NCBI RefSeq assembly: GCF_024733555.1
Contig: NZ_JANIOF010000003.1
Location: 1 to 64,000, forward strand
Length of the DNA stretch: 64,000 nucleotides
Reading direction: 5' to 3'
From: Paenibacillus sp. SC116
GTDB lineage: Bacteria; Bacillota; Bacilli; Paenibacillales; Paenibacillaceae
Part shown: piece by piece, positions 1 through 9,569 of the stretch
How positions within the stretch are numbered: the stretch's first letter is position 1
How the letters are laid out: each line of letters starts with the position of its first letter
Translations under genes and position numbers: made by a program
The notes under the pieces: generated by a model
The model's database searches: none
The model's input: the letters and a program-made list of their open reading frames with translations, nothing else
What the model was told of the DNA's origin: nothing

Positions 1-17
1 AGGTCGAGGGCTTATCC
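1..17 (+). rRNA. 3' end of 23S rRNA gene (partial)
   Basis: The first bases (GGTCGAGGGCTTATCC) match the conserved 3' terminus of Firmicute 23S rRNA, which ends in a similar GGTCGAGGRCTTAWCC stretch that pairs with the 5' end of the molecule. Only this tail is in the window. The exact last base is estimated. Confidence 0.7.
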
Positions 18-74
18 TAATGAATATACAAGAAGCGTTTTAATCACTTTGCGATCAGTTTTCAAGGTATAACC

Positions 75-103
75 TTGATTTTCAACTAAGATTCACGTAT
101 AAT
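75..103 (+). promoter_or_regulatory. sigma-A promoter of the tRNA cluster
   Basis: -35 TTGATT (75-80), exactly 17 bases, then a consensus -10 TATAAT (98-103). It lies between the 23S end and tRNA-Ser and would start transcription near 110, so the tRNAs need not depend on the rRNA promoter. A small inverted repeat CAAGGT/ACCTTG (63-68/72-77) overlaps the -35 edge; it lacks a T-run and is not a convincing terminator. Confidence 0.7.
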
Positions 104-140
104 ACGGTGGACAAGCCTTAATTAATCCTTATCTATTTAT

Positions 141-229
141 GGGGAGATACCCAAGAGGCCGAAGGGGACGCTTTGCTAAAGCGTTAGGGTGTTACAGCCG
201 CGAGGGTTCGAATCCCTCTCTCTCCGCCA
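141..229 (+). tRNA. tRNA-Ser (GCT)
   Basis: Complete cloverleaf with the long variable arm of serine tRNAs (89 nt), anticodon GCT, T-loop GGTTCGAATCC, encoded CCA. First gene of the eight-tRNA cluster. Confidence 0.95.
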
Positions 230-258
230 GTGAATTTTAATTGATATAATAATGATAT

Positions 259-335
259 GGCGGTGTAGCTCAGCTGGCTAGAGCGTACGGTTCATACCCG
301 TGAGGTCGGGGGTTCGATCCCCTCCGCCGCTACCA
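259..335 (+). tRNA. tRNA-Met (CAT), elongator type
   Basis: 77 nt, anticodon CAT, encoded CCA. The acceptor starts with GGCGGTG, as in elongator Met-tRNA of Bacillus, not the mismatched 5' end of initiator tRNA, so I call it elongator. Confidence 0.9.
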
Positions 336-357
336 TATTACCTTTTTTGAAAAACAT

Positions 358-433
358 GGACGCTTAGCTCAGCTGGGAGAGCATCTGCCTTACAAGCAGA
401 GGGTCGGCGGTTCGATCCCGTCAGCGTCCACCA
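358..433 (+). tRNA. tRNA-Val (TAC)
   Basis: 76 nt cloverleaf, anticodon TAC, acceptor GGACGCT paired with AGCGTCC, encoded CCA. Confidence 0.95.
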
Positions 434-439
434 TAATAT

Positions 440-515
440 GCCGGTGTAGCTCAGTTGGTAGAGCGGCTGACTTGTAATCAGTAGGTCGTGGGTTCGACTC
501 CTATCGCCGGCACCA
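440..515 (+). tRNA. tRNA-Thr (TGT)
   Basis: 76 nt cloverleaf, anticodon TGT, acceptor GCCGGTG paired with CGCCGGC, encoded CCA. Confidence 0.95.
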
Positions 516-524
516 TTGTAATAC

Positions 525-601
525 GGAGCTGTGGTGTAGAGGCCTAACATGCCTGCCTGTCACGCAGGAGACCGCGGGTTCGAATCCCGTCAGCTCCGCC
601 A
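525..601 (+). tRNA. tRNA-Asp (GTC)
   Basis: 77 nt, anticodon GTC in the stem-loop CCTGCCTGTCACGCAGG, acceptor GGAGCTG paired with CAGCTCC, encoded CCA. Confidence 0.95.
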
Positions 602-651
602 TTACATCCCTTATCATAAGGGAAGTGGTGTTTAAGAAAATTGCATATTAT

Positions 652-727
<76 letters not shown>

Positions 728-737
728 TTGTAAATAT

Positions 738-823
738 GGAGGATTAGCGAAGTGGCCAAACGCATCAGACTGTAAATCTGCTCCCATCCGGGTTCGGTGG
801 TTCGAATCCATCATCCTCCACCA
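738..823 (+). tRNA. tRNA-Tyr (GTA)
   Basis: 86 nt with a long variable arm, anticodon GTA (ACTGTAAAT), acceptor GGAGGAT paired with ATCCTCC, encoded CCA. Confidence 0.95.
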
Positions 824-828
824 TTTAC

Positions 829-904
829 GAGCCATTAGCTCAGTTGGTAGAGCACCTGACTTTTAATCAGGGTGTCGTAGGTTCGAGTCCTACATGGCTC
901 ACCA
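829..904 (+). tRNA. tRNA-Lys (TTT)
   Basis: 76 nt, anticodon TTT (ACTTTTAAT), acceptor GAGCCAT paired with ATGGCTC, encoded CCA. Last gene of the cluster. Confidence 0.95.
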
Positions 905-918
905 GTTTTATCATTAAC

Positions 919-947
919 AACTTCAGTGAATAACTGAAGTTTTTTTG
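919..947 (+). terminator. terminator of the tRNA cluster
   Basis: Perfect 8-bp stem AACTTCAG/CTGAAGTT with a 7-base loop, followed by a run of T, 14 bases after tRNA-Lys. Confidence 0.85.
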
Positions 948-1119
948 TGTTTATTTTTAAAATTTTTTATGGTTGTTATTATATTGACTATACATACTAA
1001 AAATGTGTCTGTGGGTTTAACCTAAATGGGAAGCGTGAAGATGTATGAATACTGGGTACTTGATATGCTACAATGAAATTAGATATAGATAGAACAGGAA
1101 GAATGGGCGGAGTGATCGT

Positions 1120-2247
1120 ATGATGATAGAGAAGCCATCTTTGCAGTTGCATATCGAACGTATACTCGGTAAAACCTTGGAACTGGTGTCTGTCCCAACC
1201 TCCGTATGGAGGGAATGGACCCGATCTTCCATTGCAGATATTCATACAATTTCTCCTTCAGGAGTTGTTATGCATCAGAGTGATGATGATTGGTACTTAC
1301 TTTGGGAGATGGGCAGCGAACAAACTACTTTAATGAAGTTGGAATCCAGTTCATTAAGTATTCAGGAGCAGCAGTGGATTGAGCTTGTTCTCATGGTAGA
1401 ACATGGTGAAAAGCTTGAGCAAAGTTTGCTAACCGCGAGTGAAGAGCAAGAAGCTCAACAAGTCGGTTCATGGATTTTGTCTTCTATTCATGAGCGAGAT
1501 TGGAAGGTAGAAATTCCTGAATATATTCCTTGGAATAAAGAGCTTTCAGGTATGATTACGCCGTTCCTTCTTGTTACGGAACATATTCATCGGGAAGGTC
1601 CGCGCTATCAACAGCTGAAAAAGTTAGTAGATTCTTATTTTGATGGCCTTACATTTCTTATCCCCTTATCGGAGCAGGAATGGTTGATTCTTGTCCCGTT
1701 GGCGCTAACAACTGCGGAATTAGAGGACGATGTTGATAGCGGCGAATCTCAGGAAGAGCTATTAACTTCATATTGCCTAGGGCTGCATGAACTATTAACT
1801 GCTGAATGGATCGGCGAAAGCCATATGACTGTGAATTACTCCTTTGTTGGTCAAAAGGGTATTCCTGCTACAGTAGCTCATATGAGGGAAACGATATTTT
1901 TAGGACGTACCTTCCATCTAACGGAGCATATCCATTTGCCTTGGGAGCTGCACATAGAGCATCTGGCGTACAGTATTCCTGATCATGTACGAGCTGAATA
2001 TTTAAAGCGAATTGTGAAGAAGGCCGAAGTTTTCCATGATGCAGAAACGATGGCAACCCTGGAAATGTTTTTTCAACAAAATTGTAGTGTTAGTGAAACT
2101 GCAAAGCGTTTATATATTCATCGTAATACGTTGTTGTATCGACTTGATAAAATTAAGCAGGAAACAGGACTCGATATTCGCGCATTCTCAGACGCGGTAC
2201 TTATAAAGCTTGTACTGTTACTGTATAAGGTGGCTCATTCGCAATAG
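1120..2247 (+). CDS. PucR-type helix-turn-helix transcriptional regulator
   Basis: A 375-residue putative transcription factor. The C-terminal ~60 residues (SVSETAKRLYIHRNTLLYRLDK region) are a PucR/CdaR-type HTH: the RNTLxYRL motif is diagnostic of that family. The long N-terminal part has no motif I can name and probably senses a ligand. ATG at 1120 is followed by a second ATG at 1123; GGCGGAG lies just upstream. The gene stands alone, about 200 bp before the sugar-ABC ATPase gene, so it may regulate that gene, but this is only inferred from adjacency. Target unknown. Confidence 0.75.
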   Translation: MMIEKPSLQLHIERILGKTLELVSVPTSVWREWTRSSIADIHTISPSGVVMHQSDDDWYLLWEMGSEQTTLMKLESSSLSIQEQQWIELVLMVEHGEKLEQSLLTASEEQEAQQVGSWILSSIHERDWKVEIPEYIPWNKELSGMITPFLLVTEHIHREGPRYQQLKKLVDSYFDGLTFLIPLSEQEWLILVPLALTTAELEDDVDSGESQEELLTSYCLGLHELLTAEWIGESHMTVNYSFVGQKGIPATVAHMRETIFLGRTFHLTEHIHLPWELHIEHLAYSIPDHVRAEYLKRIVKKAEVFHDAETMATLEMFFQQNCSVSETAKRLYIHRNTLLYRLDKIKQETGLDIRAFSDAVLIKLVLLLYKVAHSQ

Positions 2248-2356
2248 TTTTGAAGTATGTGTATATACATTTTGTACAAATATGATTTGTAATCGCCTTC
2301 ATTTTTGTGAATGTATCCAATGAGCGATGGATAGTTAGGGGTACTTTTTTGTGCAC

Positions 2357-2372
2357 GTTGACTATAGTCAAC
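2357..2372. promoter_or_regulatory. 16-bp perfect palindrome upstream of ugpC-like gene
   Basis: GTTGACTATAGTCAAC reads the same on both strands. It contains a -35-like TTGACT and lies 74 bp before the ATP-binding protein start. An operator for an unidentified regulator is a reasonable reading. Confidence 0.4.
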
Positions 2373-2445
2373 GGCCCGGCTGTGAATTATGATAGTAATA
2401 TAGTAAGAAACCGATTACATTGACAATCGTAAGGAGGAAATAAAC

Positions 2446-3567
2446 ATGGCAGGCGTACGTTTAGAACATGTATATAAAAAATATCCGGGGTCTGATAAGC
2501 CGACCGTTATAGATGTTAACCTTGATATTAAGGACAAAGAGTTCCTTGTATTGGTAGGTCCATCCGGTTGTGGTAAGTCCACAACGCTTCGTATGATCGC
2601 AGGTCTTGAAGAGATCTCTGAAGGACAACTTTATATCGGTGATAAGCTGGTGAACGATGTTGCACCTAAAGATCGCGATATCGCCATGGTATTCCAATCT
2701 TACGCTTTGTATCCACATATGAACGTGTATCAAAACATGGCTTTCGGTCTTAAACTTCGTAAAGTTCCTAAGGACGAGATCGATAAGCAAGTTAAAGAAG
2801 CTGCTCGTATTCTTGATATCGAGCATTTGCTAGAGCGTAAGCCAAAAGCTCTTTCCGGTGGTCAGCGTCAACGTGTTGCACTTGGTCGTGCAATCGTTCG
2901 TAACCCACAAGTATTCTTGATGGACGAACCACTTTCCAACTTGGATGCGAAACTTCGTGGTCAAATGCGCTCTGAAATTACAAAGTTGGCTAAACGTCTT
3001 GAGACGACAGTTATCTATGTAACGCATGACCAAATCGAAGCGATGACAATGGGTGACCGTATCGTTGTTATGAAGGACGGCTTTATTCAACAAGCTGCTT
3101 CTCCAGATCAATTGTACAATCATCCGGTGAACTTGTTCGTTGCAGGCTTCATGGGCTCTCCAACAATGAACTTTATCCACGGTAAGCTAAGTGAAGAGTC
3201 TGGTGAGATTCGCTTCAAGACTGATGGCTTGAATGTTGTAATCCCTGCGGGCAAAGCACAAGGCTTGAAAGATAAAAACTATATCGGCAAAGAAGTTATT
3301 CTTGGTATTCGTCCAGAAGATATTCATGAAGAGCCTGTATTCTTGGAAGCTTCTCCAAACAGTATCTTCACAGCTAATATCGACGTAACAGAGAACTTGG
3401 GTCATGAAATGCTATTGTATTTGAAAGGCATTGGCACTGATAATGTTATTGGTCGTGTAGACGGTCGTTCTAATGTTCAAGAAGGCCAAACAGTGAAGTT
3501 GGCTATCGATATGAACAAAGTTCATATGTTCGATAAAGAGTCCGAATTGAACGTTTTCGAAAACTAA
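2446..3567 (+). CDS. ugpC: sugar ABC transporter ATP-binding protein (UgpC/MsmX type)
   Basis: Cytoplasmic ATPase energising carbohydrate uptake. Visible in order: Walker A GPSGCGKST (about residues 38-46), Q-loop FQSYALYPHM, signature LSGGQRQRVALGRA, Walker B FLMDEPLSNLDAKLR, H-loop THDQIEAMT, then a C-terminal TOBE-type regulatory region containing GIRPEDIH. The length (373) fits the MalK/MsmX/UgpC subfamily. No permease or binding-protein genes are adjacent, which is typical of the shared MsmX-like ATPase that serves several sugar importers; the substrate therefore cannot be read from context. Strong SD AAGGAGG sits 9 bases before the ATG. Codon use is strongly biased, suggesting high expression. 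The symbol follows common Paenibacillus annotation; msmX would be equally fair. Confidence 0.9.
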   Translation: MAGVRLEHVYKKYPGSDKPTVIDVNLDIKDKEFLVLVGPSGCGKSTTLRMIAGLEEISEGQLYIGDKLVNDVAPKDRDIAMVFQSYALYPHMNVYQNMAFGLKLRKVPKDEIDKQVKEAARILDIEHLLERKPKALSGGQRQRVALGRAIVRNPQVFLMDEPLSNLDAKLRGQMRSEITKLAKRLETTVIYVTHDQIEAMTMGDRIVVMKDGFIQQAASPDQLYNHPVNLFVAGFMGSPTMNFIHGKLSEESGEIRFKTDGLNVVIPAGKAQGLKDKNYIGKEVILGIRPEDIHEEPVFLEASPNSIFTANIDVTENLGHEMLLYLKGIGTDNVIGRVDGRSNVQEGQTVKLAIDMNKVHMFDKESELNVFEN

Positions 3568-3578
3568 TTATATAAGGT

Positions 3579-3616
3579 AGAGCCCAAGGTGTGCGAACAC
3601 TCTGGGCTCTCTTTTA
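3579..3616 (+). terminator. terminator after ugpC-like gene
   Basis: Stem AGAGCCCA/TGGGCTCT with a 16-base loop and a CTTTT tail, 12 bases after the stop codon. Confidence 0.8.
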
Positions 3617-3737
3617 ATTGTGCCAATTTAGAGAAATGAAAAATAGAACAGGCGATAAAAGGGAAGACCATACCTGCCAGAGGCTGAATGAAATAGAGGC
3701 TGGACTTGTTTAATTAATTATTAGGGATCTTGGATAG

Positions 3738-5534
3738 TTAATTTAATGAGTTCAAGGAAGAACGTACTGGATTAGAGAAGCCGAAGTTAGCTACTTTATC
3801 CCAGTTAATTGACCAAGTCATAACACCACGGAAGCCAGGATAGCCTGTTGGCTTTCTTAATACATAACTACCGCCATAGCTAATGCCTTTTGTAATGTAT
3901 TTCAAGGCCTTGTCGATATCTGCCGGATTGGTGTAGCCCCCGCCAGCAGCGCTTTGATTGGCAGGAAGCCCAATAGCAACTTGATCTTCACGCAAGGCAG
4001 GAAACATATTGTTCGGGTTGTTGCCAATAGGGAAGCCAGCTAGCAGCATCTCAGCCATTGCAACTTGAAAATCTGTTGTGCCTTGGGAATAAGAGCGGCC
4101 ATCTAAAGCTGTCATGGAACCTGTATTATAGTGCTGCACGTGAATAAAATTCATCCGATCCTTAAATGCATGAATGACAGGCAGATAAGCACCCCATGGA
4201 CCGCCATAAGCAACTAGGCCTCCTTGGACATACGCTGTCTCAGGAGCCATTGTTAGTTGGAAAGCAGCGCTTTTTGTGGATAGAATTTCTCTTACTGCAG
4301 CTATAAGATTGACAATCTTTGGTGTAGTCGGATTTCGGAAGTTGGTATCCCCTCCAGCAAGGGCAAGAGAGCTACCTTCTAGGTCGATATCCAGTCCGTC
4401 GAATTTATATTCCGTAATAATCGCATTCATGGTGCGAATGAAGTTTTGCTTGTCTGCTTCTGTATTCAGTTCAACCGTGCCTTCTGCACCGCCGATCGAA
4501 ATCTGAACTTTCTTTCCTTTTGAGCGGAGTTCAGCAATATCGGCCTTGAATTGTTCTTTAGTGGCATTGTAAGGTGTGAATGCCATTGTGGCGCGATCCC
4601 CGATTGGCTCAGCGAACGCTACATTAATCACATCAAAGTTGGGAGAAATGTCTCGTAAGCGAATATTTGTAGAGCCGTTGTTGAAGTTGTGCCAATATCC
4701 AACCAGAACTTTGCCTGCTACAGCAGCCGTATCCTTTGTTGTAATAGAAGCGATTGTGCTGTTAGCAGAGCGATTATTTGCTTCATCTACAGCGCGGACG
4801 GCAATGGCATAAGTGGTGCTAGCGGCAAGTCCAGTGATCGTAAAAGTCGTTTGCGCAGATGTGCCTGCAACCTGTCCGTTAACGATCACTTCATATTGAC
4901 TGACGCCAATGTTATCTTGGCTTGCATCCCAGGCAAGACTGATTGTGGAATTTGTGGTATTGGTGCTGCGTAAATTAGTTGGAACGGTAGGCGGTTGATT
5001 GTCCACGACTGGCACAGCTGTGCGTACTTGAATCGTGTTGCTATCAGCGGATACATTGCCAGCAGCATCTGCGGCCCTGACGGTGTATGAGTATAGGGTA
5101 TTAGGGGATAATCCAGTTATTTGATGAGGTGAGCTAGTAGCGGTCCCCACTTGTGTTGTGCCACTGTAAATACGGTATTGCTGTACACCTATATTATCAG
5201 TTGAGGCTTGCCAAGCGAGTGTAATCGTTGTGGTTGTTTGCACAGGTGATACGAGTGATGAAGGTGCGGTTGGTGGAGTAGTATCAACAGGTGAATTTGA
5301 CTGTTTCCATAGGGCGGGTACGTTAGGCGGCTCCCAACCATTTAATGAGGTGTGTGTCTGTGTACATTCGTAATTGACATTTTGATACGTGACGATGGCT
5401 CCCTTTTGATAAGCGGTATTAGGCGCCCACGCTGATGCACCGAAAGCCTGAAAAGGGATCAGCAAAACGAAAAGTACAGCGACGAGCATAACAGACAGTG
5501 GCCGAATCGATCGGCGATAGATAGATGAATACAT
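3738..5534 (-). CDS. secreted modular chitinase (CBM5/12 - FN3 - FN3 - GH18)
   Basis: Extracellular hydrolase of chitin beta-1,4 links. Start chosen at 5534 because GGAGG lies just before this ATG; the frame is open further upstream but without an SD. Domains on the 598-residue protein: signal peptide 1-~33 (RR.., hydrophobic core VMLVAVLFVLLIP, AFGASA); chitin-binding CBM5/12 ~35-77 (WxPNTAYxKGxxVTYQNxNYEC, ALW); two fibronectin III modules (~82-170 and ~175-265, each starting PPT.P and containing W.AS.DNIGV..Y); GH18 barrel ~270-598. The catalytic DxxDxDxE motif is present as DGLDIDLE. Architecture resembles chitinase D of Bacillus circulans. It is transcribed alone, convergent with the ABC gene; no terminator stands out between them. 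Regulation is not evident from the sequence. Confidence 0.92.
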   Translation of the reverse strand: MYSSIYRRSIRPLSVMLVAVLFVLLIPFQAFGASAWAPNTAYQKGAIVTYQNVNYECTQTHTSLNGWEPPNVPALWKQSNSPVDTTPPTAPSSLVSPVQTTTTITLAWQASTDNIGVQQYRIYSGTTQVGTATSSPHQITGLSPNTLYSYTVRAADAAGNVSADSNTIQVRTAVPVVDNQPPTVPTNLRSTNTTNSTISLAWDASQDNIGVSQYEVIVNGQVAGTSAQTTFTITGLAASTTYAIAVRAVDEANNRSANSTIASITTKDTAAVAGKVLVGYWHNFNNGSTNIRLRDISPNFDVINVAFAEPIGDRATMAFTPYNATKEQFKADIAELRSKGKKVQISIGGAEGTVELNTEADKQNFIRTMNAIITEYKFDGLDIDLEGSSLALAGGDTNFRNPTTPKIVNLIAAVREILSTKSAAFQLTMAPETAYVQGGLVAYGGPWGAYLPVIHAFKDRMNFIHVQHYNTGSMTALDGRSYSQGTTDFQVAMAEMLLAGFPIGNNPNNMFPALREDQVAIGLPANQSAAGGGYTNPADIDKALKYITKGISYGGSYVLRKPTGYPGFRGVMTWSINWDKVANFGFSNPVRSSLNSLN

Positions 5535-5978
5535 AACAAACCTCCTTCGTAAATTGAAATCAGGGAAAAATTCGATAATGATCCCTTCTGTTCGTACAAA
5601 CAAGGAGTCAGGTTATAATCCCTTTCTCGTGCGCTCACCACCTTTCATTCAGCCCAGGGCATAGATGGATTCGTGATTTGTGATGTTTGATCCTGCAAAT
5701 ATCTGAAAAATAGGGCTTACGTAGGAAGTGTATGTTGGGGTATGCGTTGATTTCAATGCTATTTTCCATTACGATGGTTACATTGACAGCTAATAGTTGC
5801 TACTTAAGAAAGCTTGTATGAATTATAAGATAAGATCATACATACCAGATAGGGCTCACAACTTTACCTATTGGGCGAAATGGTTAGTTATACTAAAACA
5901 ATTTAATTTCTGTGATCAGAAATAAGTATTTCGTTCAAGTTGTATAGATGTTGAGCAGGAGATAAGGAGTGAAAGACG
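5535..5978. other. divergent intergenic region chitinase / hprK
   Basis: 444 bp between divergent starts. I see the chitinase SD at the left edge and the hprK SD (GGAGATAAGGAGTG) at the right edge, but no hairpin, no clear consensus promoter and no catabolite-response element that I could defend. Confidence 0.5.
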
Positions 5979-6917
5979 ATGGCTAAAAAGGTGAAAGTGT
6001 CTGAGCTAGTAGAACAATTCCAAATGGAAGTGCTTGCTGGTGAACAAGGCATGAAGCGCCTTATCACGGTGGATGATTTGCATCGCCCTGGATTGGAAAT
6101 TGCAGGGTATTTTGATTATCATCCAACTGAGCGTATACAGTTGATGGGCAAAACAGAGCTTACTTTTTTAGAAACGTTATCAGAAGAAACAAGATTAGAA
6201 CGGTTAAGAAGATTTATATCTCCAGAAATACCGAGTATCATTATTACACGTGGTCTGGATGTGCCAACCGAGCTCGTGCAAATTTGCGAACAGAACGAGG
6301 TTCCATTGCTGCGTTCTCCGCTTGCATCAACGACCTTAGTAAGCCGAATTACGAGCTTCCTTGAAAGAAAGTTGGCGCCAACGGCAACGATTCATGGTGT
6401 TTTGGTCGACGTCTATGGTGTTGGTATGCTTATTACGGGCGGAAGTGGAATTGGTAAAAGTGAAACAGCGCTTGAGCTGGTGAAGCGCAGTCACCGTCTT
6501 GTAGCGGACGATGCAGTAGAAATTCATCAGACATCTGATAATCAGCTGCATGGTACAGCTCCAGATTTGATCCGTCATTTACTAGAAATTCGCGGAATCG
6601 GAATTATTAATGTAATGACGCTGTTTGGGGCAGGGGCGGTTCGCAACAACAAGCGGATTAGCGTTGTTATTAGGCTGGAAACATGGCAGCAGGATAAACA
6701 ATATGATCGTCTCGGGCTAGATGAGGAGACGACACGAATTTTGGATACCGATGTGCCGCTCGTTACGATTCCCGTTCGCCCAGGGCGCAACTTAGCTGTT
6801 ATTATTGAAGTGGCAGCGATGAATTACCGCTTAAAGCGCATGGGCTACAATGCAGCGCTGCAGTTTACCAACAAACTGACAGAGCAAATTAATGAAGATA
6901 GTGATGACTTTGATTGA
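5979..6917 (+). CDS. hprK: HPr kinase/phosphorylase
   Basis: Bifunctional enzyme that phosphorylates and dephosphorylates Ser46 of HPr and Crh, the master switch of carbon catabolite repression in Firmicutes. The N-terminal half (1-~130) is the MurF-like domain; the kinase half has P-loop GGSGIGKS (154-161) and the HprK signature [16 protein letters not shown] (~200-215). Length 312 is normal. SD AAGGAGTG precedes the ATG. It is first of the hprK-lgt-ppaX-acyltransferase run, the same order as in Bacillus. A possible substrate is encoded in this window (25899-26165). Confidence 0.97.
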   Translation: MAKKVKVSELVEQFQMEVLAGEQGMKRLITVDDLHRPGLEIAGYFDYHPTERIQLMGKTELTFLETLSEETRLERLRRFISPEIPSIIITRGLDVPTELVQICEQNEVPLLRSPLASTTLVSRITSFLERKLAPTATIHGVLVDVYGVGMLITGGSGIGKSETALELVKRSHRLVADDAVEIHQTSDNQLHGTAPDLIRHLLEIRGIGIINVMTLFGAGAVRNNKRISVVIRLETWQQDKQYDRLGLDEETTRILDTDVPLVTIPVRPGRNLAVIIEVAAMNYRLKRMGYNAALQFTNKLTEQINEDSDDFD

Positions 6918-7011
6918 TCGTTTAGGATGAGTATAGTGGTATTAACGAGTATTCATATTTGAAAAGTAATCGAAGTAATGTGTAAGGAACTGAAGCGAGG
7001 GAGAGTGAACA

Positions 7012-8046
7012 ATGGATACGATCGCATCAACACTGCTGGATCCAATTGCCTTTAAGCTCGGACCACTTTCGGTATACTGGTATGGCTTAATTTTGGGTTC
7101 GGCAGCTCTGGCAGGCTTATTAATTGCTATGCAAGAAGGTAAGAGATTTAAAATTCCTCAAGATTTCTTTATGGATTTACTGCTGATTGGTGTTCCATCG
7201 GCCTTGGTCGGTGCAAGAGCCTATTATGTGGCGTTTAAATGGGATGAGTACAAACACGATCCGATCAAAGTATTTGCGATATGGGAAGGCGGTATTGCAA
7301 TATACGGCGCGTTGATAGGTGCTGTTATATGTGCGATTATTTATGTGCGTCGCAAAGGATATAATTTCTGGCGTATTGCGGATATTTGTGCTCCAGGGCT
7401 GTTGCTTGGACAGGCAATTGGACGTTGGGGGAACTTTATGAATCAGGAAGCGTATGGCGGTCCGGTTTCCGAAACGTTCTTACGCGACACCCTGAACTTA
7501 CCCAACTTTATTGTTAATCAGATGAATGTCCAAGGGACGTTCCACCATCCAACGTTTCTATATGAATCCATATGGAACATCGTAGGTGTACTGCTTATAT
7601 TGGGTATTCGTCGTCTTCGTTTTGTAAGAGCGGGCGAGATCTTTATTGGTTATTTAATGTGGTACTCAATCGGCCGCTTCTTCATTGAGGGCTTGCGTAC
7701 GGACAGTCTTGCTTACCAAGGCTCTGAGTGGATGTCTTCAATCATGAATACATTGTGGCAGCCAATGACAGCGATATTCGAGGCTGGTTATCTTGATCCG
7801 AACTACGGGAACATCCGTATTTCACAATTGATAGCAGTACTACTTGTTCTCGTCGGTATTGTATTCATTATCTTCCGTCGTGTGACAGGGCGTGCTCAAG
7901 CGCGCTATCTTGATCCAATTGTTTCGACGAAGGTAGATGCAGCAACTAGCGCAGTTGCAGACAAGTCAGCAGCTGCAAAGACGGCTCATGCAGTTACAGA
8001 AGATAAGGTAAATAAAAAAAAACAAAAAGATGATCAGAAACAATAA
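7012..8046 (+). CDS. lgt: prolipoprotein diacylglyceryl transferase
   Basis: Membrane enzyme that moves diacylglycerol from phosphatidylglycerol to the lipobox cysteine of preprolipoproteins. About seven hydrophobic segments; the Lgt signature is present as IGRWGNFMNQEAYGG (~141-155), and WEGGIAIYGALIG matches the other conserved loop. At 344 residues it is longer than typical (~270-280): the last ~50 residues are an Ala/Lys-rich hydrophilic tail (TSAVADKSAAAKTAHAV, then a run of Lys), probably cytoplasmic and disordered. Follows hprK by 94 bp. Clients in this window include the PotD lipoprotein. Confidence 0.96.
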   Translation: MDTIASTLLDPIAFKLGPLSVYWYGLILGSAALAGLLIAMQEGKRFKIPQDFFMDLLLIGVPSALVGARAYYVAFKWDEYKHDPIKVFAIWEGGIAIYGALIGAVICAIIYVRRKGYNFWRIADICAPGLLLGQAIGRWGNFMNQEAYGGPVSETFLRDTLNLPNFIVNQMNVQGTFHHPTFLYESIWNIVGVLLILGIRRLRFVRAGEIFIGYLMWYSIGRFFIEGLRTDSLAYQGSEWMSSIMNTLWQPMTAIFEAGYLDPNYGNIRISQLIAVLLVLVGIVFIIFRRVTGRAQARYLDPIVSTKVDAATSAVADKSAAAKTAHAVTEDKVNKKKQKDDQKQ

Positions 8047-8169
8047 TGAAAGTGCAAGACGTGTAAGTGAAATAGATGTTTCAGTAGGCTCATCTAATGG
8101 GCTCTATTGGAGAGAATATAGCAGCGAAATCAATTGCAGCAATGTAGTAAAAAAGGAGAATGAAGCAGC

Positions 8170-8832
8170 ATGATACGAACAGTTCTGTTTGATTTGGATG
8201 GTACGATTATCGATACGAATGAGCTCATTATTGAGACATTTATTGAAATCCTGAAAGATGTCGTACCGGCTCCGTTCAACAGAGAGCATGTCATCCCTAG
8301 TATGGGATTGACGCTTGAGCAGCAGCTTCAAATCTTCACGAAGCAGGATGATGTAAGTGACTATGTAACGGCCTATCGAACGTATAACCGTTCTCGTCAT
8401 GACGAGATGGTCAAACCATTTCCGCATGTAAATGAGGTCGTCCATACACTGGCAGAAGCGGGTATTCAGCTTGGCGTAGTGACGACCAAAGTGCGTGAAT
8501 CTACTGGCCGTGTGCTTCGCATGTTCGAGTTATGGGACAAGATGGGTACCGTTGTAACCGTACAGGACGTTACGCATGCGAAACCTCATCCTGAGCCGGT
8601 CTTAATGGCGATCGAAGCATTGGGAGCTGATCCCGCGACTACGATAATGGTGGGCGATAGCCCTGCTGATATCCAGTCTGCAAATGCAGCGGGAGCCATT
8701 TCTTGTGGTGTAGCTTGGTCTTTAAAGGGAGAAGCCGAACTCAGAAAGTACGAACCGCGTCATATCATTCATGACATGCGCGACTTATATGCGCTTGTTG
8801 GATTGGAGCGTAACGCAGGTGAGAAACGTTGA
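8170..8832 (+). CDS. ppaX: pyrophosphatase PpaX (HAD superfamily)
   Basis: Soluble HAD phosphohydrolase; PpaX removes the pyrophosphate produced when HprK dephosphorylates P-Ser-HPr. HAD motif I is [11 protein letters not shown] (~8-18), motif II VVTTK, motif III/IV KPHPEP...MVGDSPADI. 220 residues, as expected. It ends inside the start of the acyltransferase gene (14-bp overlap), so the two are translationally coupled. Confidence 0.9.
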   Translation: MIRTVLFDLDGTIIDTNELIIETFIEILKDVVPAPFNREHVIPSMGLTLEQQLQIFTKQDDVSDYVTAYRTYNRSRHDEMVKPFPHVNEVVHTLAEAGIQLGVVTTKVRESTGRVLRMFELWDKMGTVVTVQDVTHAKPHPEPVLMAIEALGADPATTIMVGDSPADIQSANAAGAISCGVAWSLKGEAELRKYEPRHIIHDMRDLYALVGLERNAGEKR

Positions 8833-9394
8833 GCGTTATCCAGTAGAAGGTCCTAACAGCTTGTGGCATATTTATCGTACGGTTAGTCCGTGGAAGGGCG
8901 TTAAGAACTTTATTTTCATTCAATTGGCGAGATATTGCCCTATTTTGCCGCTCAAAAATAGTATTTATCGTCGTATGCTGAGAATGAAGGTTGGTCAGCA
9001 TTCTGCATTTGGATTAATGGTGATGGTAGATGTATTTTTCCCTGAGCGTATTTATGTAGGTCGCAATTCAATCATCGGATATAATACGACGATATTAGCT
9101 CATGAGTATTTGATAAAAGAGTATCGCCTTGGAGACGTACGGATTGGTGACAACGTGATGATTGGTGCCAATTGTACCATTTTACCGGGTGTAACAATTG
9201 GTGACAACGCTGTTGTAGCAGCAGGATCCGTTGTCCATAAAGATGTTCTTCCAGGTCAAATGGTTGGAGGCAATCCGATACGGGTGATTCGTGAAGCGGC
9301 TGCGCAGGGACTAGAGGCATCCGTTGAACAGAATAAATCCACGGAATTAACAGATAGGACTTCTGCCCAAAAACACACAGTTGAATCAGTATGA
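8819..9394 (+). CDS. yvoF: left-handed beta-helix acyltransferase (YvoF-like)
   Basis: Acyltransferase of the hexapeptide-repeat (LbetaH) family; acyl acceptor unknown. I place the start at GTG 8819 because the protein then begins [19 protein letters not shown], colinear with B. subtilis YvoF, and GGAG lies 8-10 bases upstream; an ATG at 8771 would lie deep inside ppaX. Hexapeptide repeats are evident in the second half ([31 protein letters not shown]), with GGNPIRVI closing the catalytic part. 191 residues. It overlaps ppaX by 14 bp and is the last gene of the hprK operon. Confidence 0.85.
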   Translation: MRNVERYPVEGPNSLWHIYRTVSPWKGVKNFIFIQLARYCPILPLKNSIYRRMLRMKVGQHSAFGLMVMVDVFFPERIYVGRNSIIGYNTTILAHEYLIKEYRLGDVRIGDNVMIGANCTILPGVTIGDNAVVAAGSVVHKDVLPGQMVGGNPIRVIREAAAQGLEASVEQNKSTELTDRTSAQKHTVESV

Positions 9395-9399
9395 TACAA

Positions 9400-9430
9400 A
9401 AGGCGTTTGCGTAAGCAAGCGTCTTTTTTG
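9400..9430 (+). terminator. terminator of hprK-yvoF operon
   Basis: 10-bp stem AGGCGTTTGC/GCAAGCGTCT (two G-T pairs), loop GTAA, then six T. Confidence 0.85.
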
Positions 9431-9569
9431 TGCTTTTCATTTATAGTCACATCGTTGATGATGAATAGCTTGGTTATTTTTTCAATATGATAAATAGCAA
9501 TTATAAAATACACTCGAAATCTAATGATGTATTGTGGTAAATTTTATATATTGCTGAATAAGAGAGAAA

